Assembly: GCA_963920575.1 (NCBI GenBank) | Contig: OY986968.1 | Span: 10,409,485 to 10,473,484, forward strand | Length of the DNA: 64,000 bases | DNA from: Narthecium ossifragum | Taxonomy: Eukaryota; Streptophyta; Magnoliopsida; Dioscoreales; Nartheciaceae | Reading direction: 5' to 3' | Part shown: piece after piece, positions 1 to 12,389 of the stretch | Position numbering within the stretch: position 1 is the first letter of the stretch | Layout: every line of letters begins with the position of its first letter | The notes under the pieces: model-generated | What the model was told of the DNA's origin: nothing | The model's input: the letters and a program-made list of their open reading frames with translations, nothing else | The model's database searches: none | Position numbers and translations under genes: made by a program

Positions 1-999
1 CGGGCAGCTGGGACACTTCCGTAGAGACTGTCACCTGCGAGGAGCGCGAGACGATATACTGCAGGGCAATAGACGCGGAGGGTCCAGTGCTTGGCAGGGG
101 AGCAGTGGTGGGCGCGGATCAGAGGCTGGATCGAGTCGCTCTAGGGGTGGAGGCGGCCGACGAGGGCGTGTGTTTTCCCTTACAGAGCGTGAGCAGCTGG
201 ACACTGTGTAGATGTACCAGCCGCTACAGCAGTACCAGCAGGCCGCGACGGAGCCATCCTTATTGTGAGGTATCTTTGAGCTTTCTAGTTCCTTTGTAGA
301 TGTGCTGATAAATTCTGGAGCATCTCATTCCTATATTGCTAGCATGTCTGGGGCATCGTTAGGATTAGAGACGGGTTGGCTAGAGGTGGCACAGTCAGTG
401 GACCCCCCCATCGGTGGGCTAGTTAGGGTAGATCAGGTCTGCCGATCGTGTTCATTGGAGGTTGGAGGCCTCCATGTCTGTCTAGACCTGCGGGTGCTAG
501 ACATGACGGGCTTTGACGTGATACTCGGTATGGACTGATTAGCAGCATACCGGGCCATCATCGACTGTGGTCGCCGGAGGATGGTCTCTTGGACACCCGA
601 CGGAACACGGTTTGTGTTGATGGGGGATCAGTTCTCAGCCGATTCCTTTGCTTGTGGTGTGGCAAGGCGTGGCAAGGCGAGCTTTCAGCCTTGCTGGCCA
701 GCCTGTCCCTATTTGGTTCTGAGGTAGTGCCATAGAGCAGTTTTCTCAGGATTGTGTGTGACTTTGCAGACATGTTCCCTGAGGTGTGTCCAGGGCTTCC
801 ACCATTCAGAGAGGTCGATTTTGAGATCTACCTAGTACCATATACCATACCGATCTCTCTCCCAGCTTTCAGGATGGCACCATCAGAGCAGAGCGAGTTG
901 AGGACCCAGTTGGACGAGCTGACCAACAGAGGCTGCATCCGTCCCAGCATGTGTACCTGGGGGGCGCCAGTGTTGTTCACAAAGAAGAAGGATGGTACC
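1..999 (+). pseudogene. Tekay/Del Ty3-gypsy polyprotein, gag knuckle to start of RT (decayed)
   Basis: Seen: bases 2-55 encode the end of a CCHC zinc knuckle (GQLGHFRRDC), so the element begins outside the window. About 302-538 encodes a retropepsin-like protease, but the active-site motif reads LINSGASHSYI, with Asn where the family has catalytic Asp. It ends in FDVILGMD, followed by TGA where family members have Trp. About 754-1000 encodes the start of reverse transcriptase (FPEVCPGLPPFREVDFEI, then SPYR-like spacing and LFTKKKDGT). The reading frame stops where a solo LTR begins at 1000 and resumes at 2700. Known: this order is gag-PR-RT-RNase H-IN in Ty3/gypsy chromoviruses. Inference: it is an inactive Tekay/Del copy. 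The lost protease Asp and Trp-to-stop change fit C-to-T decay of methylated DNA. Confidence 0.88.
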
Positions 1000-2694
1000 T
1001 GTAACGCCCCGGCCCTCCACTGGGCCCCAGCCCACGGGCTCCCGGTCCGACCAGGATCCGCCCAACGGTGCCGCGCCCCGACACAATATTGTCCGCTTTT
1101 GGCTCACCGCAGAAAACCGGGCAACTTAACAATCCTCGAATGATATCAAACATAATGGCGCCCACGGGCCGTAAACAAGCAACAACACATTGAATCAAAA
1201 TTTCGGTATTACGACGACGTCCACAGCCGTCAACCGCAATTTCTACAATGGGGTAGAACCCCGGCCACACAATACACAACATGCCACAATTACAAATTAA
1301 CTATGGCAGGGTACAACCCCAACCCTTAATTCTATCTAAACATCCCAAGGGGCATGACTCCCTTGGTTCAACCACAAAGCGGTAAAGGGCATACTGTTAG
1401 CCCATTTATTCTACGCAATTAAATACACACATAAATCTAACAAGATTAACATTAATTGTGAGAAAAGATAATATTTGCATGATTGAACCCTAGAGCTACA
1501 CATGCTTAAAACTCGGCATAAATCGTTCATAATTACCCTAGAATTCATATACATGATATCTAACAACCTTAGCAATCTACTACGAGAAGACCAAAGCAAA
1601 TAGATCAAGAAAAACTCCATTTTCGGCCAAGCACCCAAGCTTTTATCAAAGATTCGGTTTCGTCGTAGATCAGGGAACAATTCATAATAAATCGTAGGAA
1701 AATTCGAAAATTATGAAATAAGTGGCAATTGAAAGAAGATTTGATGATATACAACTTTGATCTTAATGATCAAATGAGATCATGCACGTACGAGCCCAGA
1801 GCTGAGCTAGAACAGTTCAGCTCGTAGAAAAACAGAGCTTCGGTAAAATTCGGGAAAAACTTCCAAAAATCCAGATAAAACCCATATGAAATTGCATTCA
1901 GCTTCAACCAATTACTAAGCATGCATCAAGGGACTAATTAGAATATAGAAATCACCTAATCCAACAAACAAACTCTAGATCTAGCTCAACCCAAAGATCT
2001 AGGTAGAAAGCCTACCTTAAACGCCAATCCAAGCGTCAATCCTTGCTAATCCATCGTCCTCCGTCGCCGTCTCCAGCTTGCCGGAGAGCCGCCGGGGTCC
2101 TCCCACAACCGCTGTCGTCGCCAGAGAAGGAAGAGAGGCCGCGGGAGAGAGAAATAGACGGAAGGAGAAGAAGGAAGGTGGCATCGCCGCCGCCTCCAGG
2201 CCGCCGGGGAAGGTGGCCGGAGGGAGAAGAAGCCGGCGCGGGGGAAGAAAGGGAAGGAGGGTCGGGCACGGGGAAGGCAGGGAAGGAAGAGGAAAAGAAA
2301 GAAAAGAAAAGAAAAGGAAAGGAAAGGGAGTGAAAAGGGAAAAAGGAGAGAGAGAAAGCTAAGCCATAAGTGGCTGAGCTGGTCTAGCCGAGTTAGCTAA
2401 TCGGACTGAATCCGATTTGACCCCAAATTACGATCTCGTCGCAATTTCGTCCGGATCTGTCGATCCCGAACGTTCCTACTATATCTATTCACTCACGTAC
2501 ATCAATCAAGGCTGTGTGTGCACTACACGGGTGTGAAACTGACTGCCAAGGCGTAATTTACGAAATTGCCCTTGGGGTCCAAAAACAGCGATGCGATCAA
2601 CCGATCGCAACCCAAGGCCAACCGGGCCAAAACCAACCAAGCCAAGCCCTTGACTCAACGCGGTCGGACCGGATTGGAGGAACAGGTCTTCACA
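1000..2694 (-). mobile_element. Solo LTR of Tekay type (S1), inserted in the RT of the element at 1-5371
   Basis: Seen: the 1695-bp segment begins TGTAACGCCCCGG and ends GGTCTTCACA, and is flanked by GTACC at 995-999 and 2695-2699. Removing it and one GTACC restores the RT reading frame ([17 protein letters not shown]). Read on the minus strand it starts TGTGAAGACC and ends in GGGGCGTTACA, as do the other Tekay LTRs in the window. No internal coding region remains, so it is a solo LTR. It contains a purine-rich tract near 2100-2360. The open reading frames there are low-complexity and not credible. Confidence 0.9.
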
Positions 2695-5371
2695 GTACCC
2701 TTCGACTTTGCATAGACTACAGGCGGCTAAACAGAGTGACGGTGAAGAACAGATATCCGATGTCGCGGATTGACGGCATGTTCGACCAGTTGCAAGGATC
2801 TTCAGTCTTCTCGAAAATCGACCTTCGCACAGGCTACCAACAGTTAAGGGTTCGGGATTGCGACATCCCGAAGCTGGCTTTTTGGACTCGGTACGGCGCC
2901 TGCACGAGTTCGTAGTGATGCCATTTGGGCTGACGAATGCACTAGCAGCGTTCATGGATCTGATGCAGAGGATCTTCCGGCCGTTTCTAGCCCAGTTCAT
3001 GGTGGTGTTTGTCGACGACATTCTGATCTATTCTCGATCAGTGGAGGAGCATGGGCGACACTTGGCGACAGTGTTGCAGTTACTTCGAGAGCATCGGCTA
3101 TATGCCAACGCTTCCAAGTGTGAGTTCTGGCTTGCACAGTTAGGATTCCTTGGACACGTTGTGTCGGCAGTAGGGATCTCAGTTTACCCGGCCATGGTCA
3201 AGGCAGTGGTAAGTGGCAGAGACCGAGGACAATGTTCGAGGTCCGTAGTTTCCTAGGCCTGGCGGGATACTATAGACTGTTCATACGGGACTTCTCCAGT
3301 GTCACCGGACTGATGATGAGACTGACACAGAAGACCGTTCCGTTCGTGTGGGATGATGCTTTTGAGTGATCCTTTGTGGAGCTGAGGATGATGTTAACCA
3401 GTGCGCCGGTGTTGATCGTCCCCGAGCGAGGCGTTGGTTACAGTGTCTACTGCGACGCCAACGGTAAGGGTTTGGGGTGTGTCCTCATGCAGGAGGGACA
3501 CATAGTTGTGTAAGGTTCTCGTCAGCTGAAGAACCATGAGAGGAACTACCCGACCCATGACTTGGAGCTAGCAGCAGTGGTCTTCACCTTGAAGACCTGG
3601 CGGCATTACCTCTATGGTGAGAAGTTCTCTGTCTTTTTAGACCATAAGAGTTTGAGGCACGTTTTCACCCAATGTGACTTCGACCTGAGGCAGCGATGCT
3701 GGATGGAGCTACTGGAGGACTACGACTTCGAGTTGCATTACTATCCTGGTAAGGCAATCGTCGTAGCGGACGAGCTGAGCAGACAGGCGAGAGACACCAG
3801 AGCAGAAGTAGCAGGGCTATTAGTGCAACAGTGGCAGGCATTACAGACAGTGGGCCAGTTGGAGCTCGAGTTCGAGGATTAGGGTTCCAGCAGTTTCCTT
3901 TACACCATGCAAAGTATGCCAGCAGTTCTAGCCAAGGTGATAGAGGCACAGCGCACTGATGCAGAGCTCGAGGAGTTGCGCACATCGGCAGGCATGGAGG
4001 GTGTAGACGGGGACTGGATAGTATCATCAAACAGTGGGCTACGATTTAGAGGCAGGGTAGCGGTTCTGTCATATCCAGTTCTACGAGACGATGCCCTACG
4101 AGATTTCCATCACTCTCATTTTGCAGTTCATCTCGTGGGCACCAAGATGTAACAGGACTTGTGGCGGAAATTCTGGTGGTGCGGGATAAAGAGGGCAATG
4201 ACGGAGTTCGTATCGCGCTGCTTTACCTATCAAAAGGTCAAGGCAGAGCACCAGCGAACTCCAAGGTTATTTCAGCCCCTTCCACTAGTTGAGTAAAAGT
4301 GGGAGCACATCACGATGGACTTCATGACCTGGCTACCGAGATCTCCTAGGGGGATGACGTGATTTAAGTCATCATTGATCGATTGACCAAATCGGCACAC
4401 TTCCTGTCTATGCAGATGACAGACTCGAGAGACAGATTTGGCAGTTTGTACGTCAGAGAGGTGGTCAAATTACACGGAGTTCCAGTGTCTATTATGTCAG
4501 ACCGTGATCCCAGGTTCACCAGCAGGTTCTAGCGAGGCTTTCTGGAGGCAGTTGGCACACTCATGACCTTCAGTACGGCTTTTCATCCGCAGACAGACGG
4601 GTAGTCAGAGCGGACGATCCAAATCTTAGAGGACATGCTGAGAGCATGCGCCCTCGATGTCGGAGGCAGCTGGGAGGAGCATGTTCCCTTAGTGGAGTTC
4701 GCCTACAACAACAGCTACTAGTCCAGTCTTGGAGTAGCACCTTTCGAGGCATTGTACTGTAGGCCGTGTCGTTCCTAAGTATGTTGGACAGAGGTTGGAG
4801 AGGCACCACGCACTGGTCTAGACATCGTCAGAGAGGCTAGTGCAGATCAGGCAGAGACTTCTGACGGCTCAGAGCCGGCCGAAGAGTTATGCAGATCAGA
4901 GGCGACGACCGTTAGAGTTTGCAGTCGGTGACAGAGTGTTCCTGCGAGCATCGGTGTACAGAGGGTCAGTTAGGTTTGGCAGAGGTGGTAAGTTGGCGCC
5001 GAGGTTCGTCGGGCCGTTTGGGATCCTAGAGAGAATTGGCGAGATAGCTTACTGCCTGGATCTTCCTTAGCACATGTCAGATGTGCATCCAACGTTTCAT
5101 GTGTCGATGTTGAGGAAGTACCAACCGGACCCGTCTCATGTCATCAGGGTGGATGACATTGAGCTTTGAGGCAGACACGGCGTTTGTTGAGCAGCTAGTT
5201 CAGGTGCTTGATCGGAGGGATCAGGTCTTGCGGGGCAAGACGATTCCCTTGGTCAAGGTACTGTGGAGGCACAGAGGCGTCGAGGAGATGACAAGGAAGC
5301 GCCAGGCGCGCATGCGGCAGGAGTATCCGCATTTGTTTTCTTCTCGAGATAGCCTTTGTCCTGTCTTCTAG
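2695..5371 (+). pseudogene. Tekay/Del polyprotein: RT, RNase H, integrase, chromodomain (decayed)
   Basis: Seen: RT resumes at 2700 with [11 protein letters not shown], shifts frame near 2890-2910, then shows [12 protein letters not shown] and the catalytic VFVDD box near 3010. RNase H follows ([11 protein letters not shown], about 3640; ELSRQA, about 3775). Integrase has an HHCC zinc region near 4110-4240 in which the last motif reads CFTYQ, so one zinc-binding Cys is now Tyr. The DDE core follows (MDFMTWLPRS, SDRDPRF, HPQTDG), then a GPY/F module (KLAPRFVGPFGI, about 4990) and a C-terminal chromodomain-like stretch (PLVKVLWRHRGVEE, about 5248). Stops occur at about 3367, 3511, 4150, 4294 and later. 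Known: the C-terminal chromodomain marks Tekay chromoviruses. Inference: dead copy, same element as the part before 1000. Confidence 0.92.
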
Positions 5372-5445
5372 TGTAGCTTCTTTTCTATTTCCGAGCCCTA
5401 CCTTTATCGAATCTCGGGATGAGATTTCCTTTAAGCGTATTAGGA

Positions 5446-8400
5446 TGTGGGGACCTGTCCCGCTACTCCTGGGTCGACCGGTTGGGTCCGGCCTTTGGCT
5501 CATTTGCTTGTTTCGTGTCGAGCGCGCGATCTGATGGATCGCATTGTTTCTTAGGCCGCAAGGGAAATTTGGTAAATTGCACCTTGTCGGTTTGCTTCAC
5601 CCTCGCGTGTGTATACACAGACCGTGTTTGTGTTAATGTTTGTTTCGAATGGTTAGGTGGACCTGGGATCAAAAGATCCGGGCTTGGGATTGTGTTCTAG
5701 CCCAAGTCTAGCTTTCTGCACGTAAATGATTGATCATTCCTTGCTAGAAGGATCGATCATTTAGTGATGATCGATCATTCCTCACTGGAAGGATCGATCA
5801 TTTAGTGTCAGGAAGTAAGGTGGTTCGTCATGGGTGATCGATTATCTCTTGAGGAAATGATTGATCCCTCATAAGGCGGTTTGTCCGTCTATAAAAGGGA
5901 CGCAACCCTCTTCTTGAATCTCTTTTGAAATCCACAATTCCTGAGCTCAGATTCGGCTAGATTTGGAAGAGGTTGAGGGAAATCTTTGGCTTGGCAGCTG
6001 GAATTTAAGCTACTTTTTTTTTGGTAGGGATCTTACCTACTTATTTTGCGGTTTTTGTGAGTTTGAGCTTGTTTGTGTTTGATTTGAGTAGATTTCTTTA
6101 CATGCTCGTTGGTTTTTAGTATATGTACCGGTTTTGGATTTGTGGTCCTTCGTACTATCAGACCCCAAGGTTTTGTAGGATTTGGTAGAGTTTTCCAATG
6201 GTATTTCTCGCCGGCCGGTCGCCGAAGAACCCAACAGGATCGATCCTTTCCGAGGAAGAATCGATCATTCTTGGGGTGTCATGCCTAGCCCATGCATGAT
6301 TGGTCTTCTAGTGGAAGAAGATCAATCTTTTGCTTAGCGGCATGGATGAGGTCCTTGGTCATGAAGGTCGATCCTTTTGGTCACAGGGAGGGGTTTTCAT
6401 CGGATTTTGCCCACGGGGCTTTATATATGTGGTTTTGTTTACCTCTTTATAACTTGTACATATCCTTGAGCATGTTAGCCCCATAATGAGGGGTAGTGGT
6501 GAACCGGGAGAGTGACGACTCCCGGGATGTGTAGATAGCATGTTGTATGCTAGTCTTGTTTATCAGGGTTGCTTCCCATAACATGCTATCTTTTTATGGA
6601 CTGGCTGTAGTTGATGGGGTTACCACTACAGCAGTCCCTTGGCCTGTTTTACTTGTTCTCCACCCGGGGCCGACAGGGTGCTGAGCCCAGACCTTGTTTA
6701 TTTAATCGTCACATATGTTGCATGCTTATCTGCTTTCCTGCGTGTGTTCATAGCATGCATCTGGTTGTGGATTAGCTGCATAAGGTCAGGGCATGGGCGA
6801 TCTGTGGTATCGTCGTCCCGAGGCTTGGAAGCTCGGATTTAGCCTTAGGACTGGGGCTGGGTAGCTTGATCCAGGTTTGAATAGTTGTGCTCAGTCGATT
6901 TTGATGATTGGCCTAGATGACTTGAACACTTATTGATTGATGATTTAGAGGTCGTGTTAGCCTCGCGCCGGTTTCTGAGGTTAGCAGGTGTCCGGTGATC
7001 TATGACTCTTGAGTAGAGAGAGTGCCTACTCAGCGGTGCCATTTCCTACCGGCAGTATTGGCTTCCTGCTTGTGAGTATGCAGTGTTGGTTTCCTGCGTT
7101 GAGGGACACTTGATGAATAAATTTTATATCTCGCAAGTATATGAATCGGTGTGGTCAGTATAGCAGCAAGACGAGTATCGTACCCACAGAGATTTGTAAA
7201 GATTATTAGAGTAAAATGCTAAAGAACAGAGAAGAAAGAAAATAAGGAAGGTAAAGGATGAAATATGAAGTATTGAGAATAGAAGACTTAATAATGAAAT
7301 AAGAAAGCGATAGAAATATAATAAATGAATACTAAGGTTTCGATTTCACCATAACATCCTCATTTTATGCATTGAATCAACAAAATCTCAATTTAATTCC
7401 AAGGGCTCGTTCTTCCGGTATGATGATCCGTTTGATCGCTGTCTTCACCAGGTACCCTCAATTAACCCTAGCTAATGAACCCATAACTAAGTGTTAATCA
7501 AGAATCCATTAAGCTCTGAAGAACAATTATGAATCAAGAGTTGTCTTAGCTTGAGCCCGACGTTGAAATAAATGCATTCATTCATAGATCCTGCAAGATT
7601 AGGGAATGAACCCTCGCCCAATCTCACATAAAACAATCTATAATACTTCTATTGGCCAGATAAATGTATTTAAGATCTCAGTTATAATAATGAATGAAAT
7701 AAGGAAAATAAAATGATTAAAACATTAATTCAATAACATAGAATGATTCAGTTAGGGCTACATCGGTTCCTTAGCAAAGAGATTAGCTACTCATGTTCAT
7801 CATAAAAACAACCAAGATATTTATAAGAAAGATAAGAAAGAAAAACCCTAGATCTTCGTGCGGTCTTCTCCCCTCTTTCCGGCCTTCAAAACTCCTCCAA
7901 TAGTGTTGGCCGACCCCCACAAAGGATCGATCTTCGTATGATGTGAAGATCGATCTTCTTCTTGTGTCATTGGTCTCGCCCCGTGGATGATCGATCATTC
8001 CATGAAGGAAGATTGATCATTGCAATCCGTGCTATCTGTCATGTAAAAATTCACTTAAATGATCGATCCTTTAGAGTGAGATGATCGATCCTTTCAAGTG
8101 GTGCTCTCTATCATGATTAAATGCACTTAGAAGATCGATCTCTTCCTTGGGTGGAGATCGATCCTTTGAGCATCTGATCAATCTTCTTCTTCCGTAACTG
8201 CTTTGTCTGCACCTCTCATACTAAAAATAGCATATCTTCCTCTAGGAAACTCAAAATCACGAACCGTAAAATTCTCTAGAAACTAGACTTCAAGAGCTTT
8301 CCAATCATGTATAGAAGATTATCTGCTTCGTTCTGAGCATGTACAGATTTGATGTTGAATATGACATATCTTTGCTTCTTTAGCTTCACTTTCCTGCATA

Positions 8401-8648
8401 TTCCAAATAACTTTGTAAAGCAACATATAAGTATAAAATAGTACTAAAGAGACTAATTAAGGATGAAAAATCCACTAATTAAACTAGTTATAAGGCTATT
8501 CATAGTGCACTTTCATGCACTCATCAGCACTCGGTGCGGTTATGGGACCCCTGTGTACACCCAGACCTTGCTAGAGGGTGACACTGTTGCATTTCCCTCC
8601 CGGGCTGCGTTTTGCAGGTGCAGACATTAGTTAGTCTCCCACAGGAGT
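5446..8648 (+). repeat. 3' LTR of the Tekay element, interrupted and 3'-truncated
   Basis: Seen: after the chromodomain comes a degenerate polypurine-type stretch, then the LTR start TGTGGGGACCTGTCC at 5446. It runs to 7110, is interrupted by a TGATGA element, and resumes at 8532. It tracks the solo LTR at 49376-51656 through the TGGGTTATGGGACCCCTG region and the GGCTGCGTTTTGCAGGTGCAG block near 8605. Homology stops near 8648, short of the expected CGACA end, so the end is deleted. It carries TCGA-centred hairpin modules at about 5725-5810. This LTR ties the TGTGAGGACC LTR family found across the window to Tekay coding sequence. Confidence 0.82.
7111..8526 (+). mobile_element. TGATGA-family element T1 (putative solo LTR, unclassified)
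   Basis: Seen: a 1416-bp AT-rich segment beginning TGATGAATAAATTTTATA and ending CACTCATCA, flanked by ACACT (7106-7110) and GCACT (8527-8531), a 5-bp duplication with one mismatch. It splits a Tekay LTR. Related copies lie at 21121-32605, 41890-46598 and 44359-45536. It has no coding potential. TG..CA ends plus a 5-bp duplication fit a solo LTR of an unidentified retrotransposon. The interior at 7920-8170 holds four pairs of GATCGATC hairpins. Confidence 0.72.
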
Positions 8649-9738
8649 GTATAAATTGGTTTAGTTATACACTCTCGAAAGTTAAATTGGTATATTTTGG
8701 GCATGCTTATGTTGGGAGTCACCCAGGGTTCAATGTGTTTGTTCTTTCTCCTGTTGAACAAGACCAAGGCTAATTCTGGGTCATTGCTGTGTTCTTTTAA
8801 CCTTACTTTCATGATTCCCCTTTGTATTATGGATTATGAGTAACTTGATATTATAGTGGGTTTTGATTTTATTTGTTTTATGTCATGCTGGTGGGTTTGT
8901 TCTATCACTCTGCGATCTTTGTTTCATGTTTCTCTCTGGTAATACAATTAGATTAACATATATCAATGGGTGTGGTTTCATTCATCATGTCCCTATGTTG
9001 GAAACATGCTTCGGATTAAGAAGCTTTGATGGTTTGGTTATGTACATAAATTTCCTTGCTTGATTCTCCTCTTCTAAGCTAATCCTACGAATATAGCTTT
9101 AATATTTCTTTAAATTGTTCAAGATCGGGTAACCTGAAGTTATTTAATGGGCACAGACCGTAAACAACTCTTGTTTATGGTTTCTTGCTTTAAATTCTGT
9201 TGATCCTTTTGGGTTGGGATGTAATATGGGAAATCATGCTCCATAGCTATTTTGATTCAGCTGATTATGCATGCCAATGGATCTATGCGCCCTACTTGTT
9301 AGTTGAGTATATGACTATAAAAAATAGAGCATGCATAAGTATCATTTACTGCATGTATGTGTGGACACAAGGTTGAGAATCATTCCCGAAATGCCACAAA
9401 CATAATCTCATGTGAAATTATGCCACCCATTGTTAGTTCTACACAAGTGTACACTATATTCCCCAAAATAAACACACTACTTAATGGGACAGTAGAAAGT
9501 CCAATCCGTGCATAACCTTCCTTGATCTCCTTAAAAAAGTTCACCTCTCTGCAATAAAGCGAATGTGCATGATTTACCCATTTCAAGTTTATCTCCACCA
9601 GATTGTAACTATATTTTCAGGATAGAGAACATATCTGTGATGTGTGGATGTATATAAATGCATAGAAAACGCTTACGTTGGCTTATGTGAACATAATTGT
9701 TTGATTATGTGTTCCTGGAACATTTGAGACAATAACAC
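8649..9738. other. Non-coding stretch between Tekay LTR and Harbinger ORF1
   Basis: AT-rich sequence with only short open frames that I do not recognise. It starts with a small inverted repeat (GAGTGTATA ... TATACACTC, 8645-8675). Part of it probably belongs to the 5' end of the Harbinger element, but I could not find a terminal inverted repeat. Confidence 0.4.
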
Positions 9739-11008
9739 CTTGGGAAAGCCCGAACCGGCGAGTATTTTACCAAACGGGCATGGGATAGATCACTCGACAA
9801 GTGCAACGAAGGGCGAGTGGAAAAGCTGGAGTTAAAAAACATCAAGTCGAGGTGGAAGAACCTTAAAAAAACGTATGCGGTCTACAAAGAGTTGTTGGGT
9901 AAGACCGGATCGGGTTATAACCACACTACAAAGATGGTCGATCTACCAGATGCCGCGGCGTGGGATGAGGTCATCAGGGTAAGGAGCGTCCCACCATAGT
10001 ATTCATAATTCTTGTCCAACGACACCTTCCTAACGAATAACTGCTTCCGTTCTTCCAAAATTGTAGGAAATTTGCTTCTCTCAAAGACAAGCCTTATGTC
10101 TTCTATGAAGTAATGGAACTCCTCACGAGCAAGAATACTGTCACTGGGGAGTTTAGATATTCCACCAATATGAAGAATGCAGAGAAAGATGCAGACCAAG
10201 TGACAGAGAGCACGGGATCATCGGATACAACGACCGATGCTCAGTCACCCCCTCCTCGGACTATCCTATCACGTATATCTGATATTCATTTTAGGGAATA
10301 GGTAGACTATGAGGGAGGGTACAAGCCATCAAGATATGCTGATGGCTCCTAAGATACATGCGACAGTGACTCGATATCTCAAGACACACCACAAACACAG
10401 TCTACAAAGGGGGCGGGGGGGAGTGCCACTGGTACGGATGCGTCTAGTTCATCCGGCAGCAAGCGTCGTCGACAGGAGATTGTAAACAAAATTAAGAAGA
10501 AGATACTTGGAGGCACGGGTGAAGGGGCATGTCTACTTGCACAACAATTACAAAGGAAGTTTGATATGAAAGAGCAGGCGATGCTAAGATCTTTTGATTA
10601 CTCCCTTCCAAGCTGTATGGCGCTGGCTCATAAATTGCATGACATAACACTTGACAAGTTGGTCAAGTTGACCGAGGTATTTGCAGATGAGACACAGAGG
10701 CAGGGATTCATATGTCTCAATGATGCTACTTTACAGAGCAAATGGGTAGATGCTCGGATGAAGCAGATTACCGAATGAAACCATCTTCGAATTTCACATA
10801 TCATGCAACATCATATCAACCACCGATATGGCCTCCTCCCATGCAAATGCCATACCCATATGCCTATTGCCCATAATTGTCTACTTTGAATACTCCACAT
10901 GGTCCACAATCCACTGGGGAACAAGTCAATTCTGGCTAGACGCCCTATGGGATGCGGGAAGATGACCCCAATGCGGATGGCAGAAATGATCCGGACTGGA
11001 TGCGATGA
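9739..11008 (+). pseudogene. Harbinger ORF1, Myb/SANT-like DNA-binding protein (decayed)
   Basis: Seen: the frame from 9745 reads KARTGEYFTKRAWDRS, then NIKSRWKNLKKTYAVYKELL, with the spaced Trp and hydrophobic pattern of plant Myb/SANT-like domains. The frame breaks at 9979-10067, then continues KFASLKDKPYVFYEVMELL. After a Ser-rich linker with KRRRQEIVNKIKKKI (about 10470) there is a helical C-terminal part ending near 10778. In-frame stops lie at 10299 and about 10349. A one-base shift after 10778 recovers a Pro/Met/Tyr-rich tail to 11008. Known: ORF1 helps the transposase bind the element ends. Inference: inactive copy. The intervening 9979-10066 segment has GT and AG ends, but simple removal does not keep frame. 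Confidence 0.82.
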
Positions 11009-11428
11009 ACTTGTCTAGGTGATCCTTTCTTAATTAAGCTCTCTTTATTTAAAATTATGGTTAAGCTTAGGGTTTGCCATAGCATATTCGATGTCACATA
11101 TCTTTTATATTCATGTTTTGCAAGTCATGTAGAAATTCCTGGTAAGCTAAGGGTTTGTCATTGTTTAGTTGTCAATTTTGAAGATGGATTATATCTTTGC
11201 TTCGTTTATTGTCCCACACTTAGGGGTATCATGTTCTAGGGTTTGAATCCATATGCTTTCATCCCACCCACCAAGTTATTCTCTTCCACCTTTTTAGGTA
11301 TGACTGGCCATGGAGGTTAGCATGTGATGTCAAGGGTAGCTTCTATAGGAGTGGTTCACCTCCACATCATAGATAGCTTTAGCCTCCCCTTATAGAAATG
11401 CAAGAAAAGGTTGTGGCCTCTTACTTGG

Positions 11429-11431
<3 letters not shown>

Positions 11432-11506
<75 letters not shown>
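11432..11506. repeat. (AT)n microsatellite, about 75 bp
   Basis: Uninterrupted alternating A and T, seen directly. The open frame across it (Ile-Tyr repeats) is an artefact. Confidence 0.98.
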
Positions 11507-11510
<4 letters not shown>

Positions 11511-12335
11511 GATGGACATATCTATCTTTTCTCTTACGTCTGTTCGACATGATTATCCAGAATAATCCTCTTGTATTCTTATGTGTAGGAAAAGATTGTT
11601 TCTGATCTTGCTGGTTCTATACGAAACAGTTTATAGTCATAACAAGCATAAACATCTCTTGATATTTTGAAGGACTCTTGATAATTTTCACTTTCTCTAG
11701 AGGAGTAGGTTATATATAATGTTTTAGAACTGTGCCGGTTAATTCGAAGCTTTGTCACTGTAGGTTATGATGTTTTTTAGCTTGTTTGTTTCTTAATTAA
11801 GAGCAGAAAAAAACATATTTGATAATATTATCTTGGATCATGGTAGCCGAAGGTAAATCCTTAACTCGACATCTATTTTTTACCTCAAATTATCCATGGA
11901 TGGATATTCCAACTCTCGATATATATTGAGATATCTGCATTTTGAGAGACACTACTGATTCTCAGTTACCTCACTACAAACATTTAAATGTAAATGCTTT
12001 AACTAAAAAAAGATTGAATAATCTTTATAGTTCTGATGTATTATGCTTTAATCTTTATAGAGACACTACTGATTCTCAGTCATTGTTTAGTTGCCAAGTT
12101 TGAAGATGGATCATATCCCTAGCCATGTGATTAATCTTTATAGTTGTGATGTATTATGCTTTAATTTTTTCTGATACTTCATGTTATGTTTTAATTCTGT
12201 ATGATATTTTCGGATGTACAAAAATATTACAGATTTCTTTGGTGATCAATTGATACTAACTATTACAGATTATCTAATGTGTTATTCTTCAAGTCTGTCT
12301 GATACTTCATGGTCTACCTTGTGGTTTGTTAAATT

Positions 12336-12389
12336 TGTTCAGAAGCAAAATTTCAGCCATTTTCTTGTTCAGAAGCAAAATTTCAGCCA
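12336..12389. repeat. Short direct repeat, period 30 bp, two copies
   Basis: Two copies of TGTTCAGAAGCAAAATTTCA at 12336 and 12366, the second preceded by TTTCT. Non-coding, within the Harbinger inter-gene region. Confidence 0.85.

Noticed and set aside
2036..2362. Overlapping Arg/Glu/Lys-rich frames
   Set aside because: Purine-rich tract inside solo LTR S1; composition artefact.
9915..10199. 94-codon frame on the minus strand over ORF1
   Set aside because: Antisense shadow of the Myb/SANT ORF; only the small interruption has unexplained coding-like sequence.
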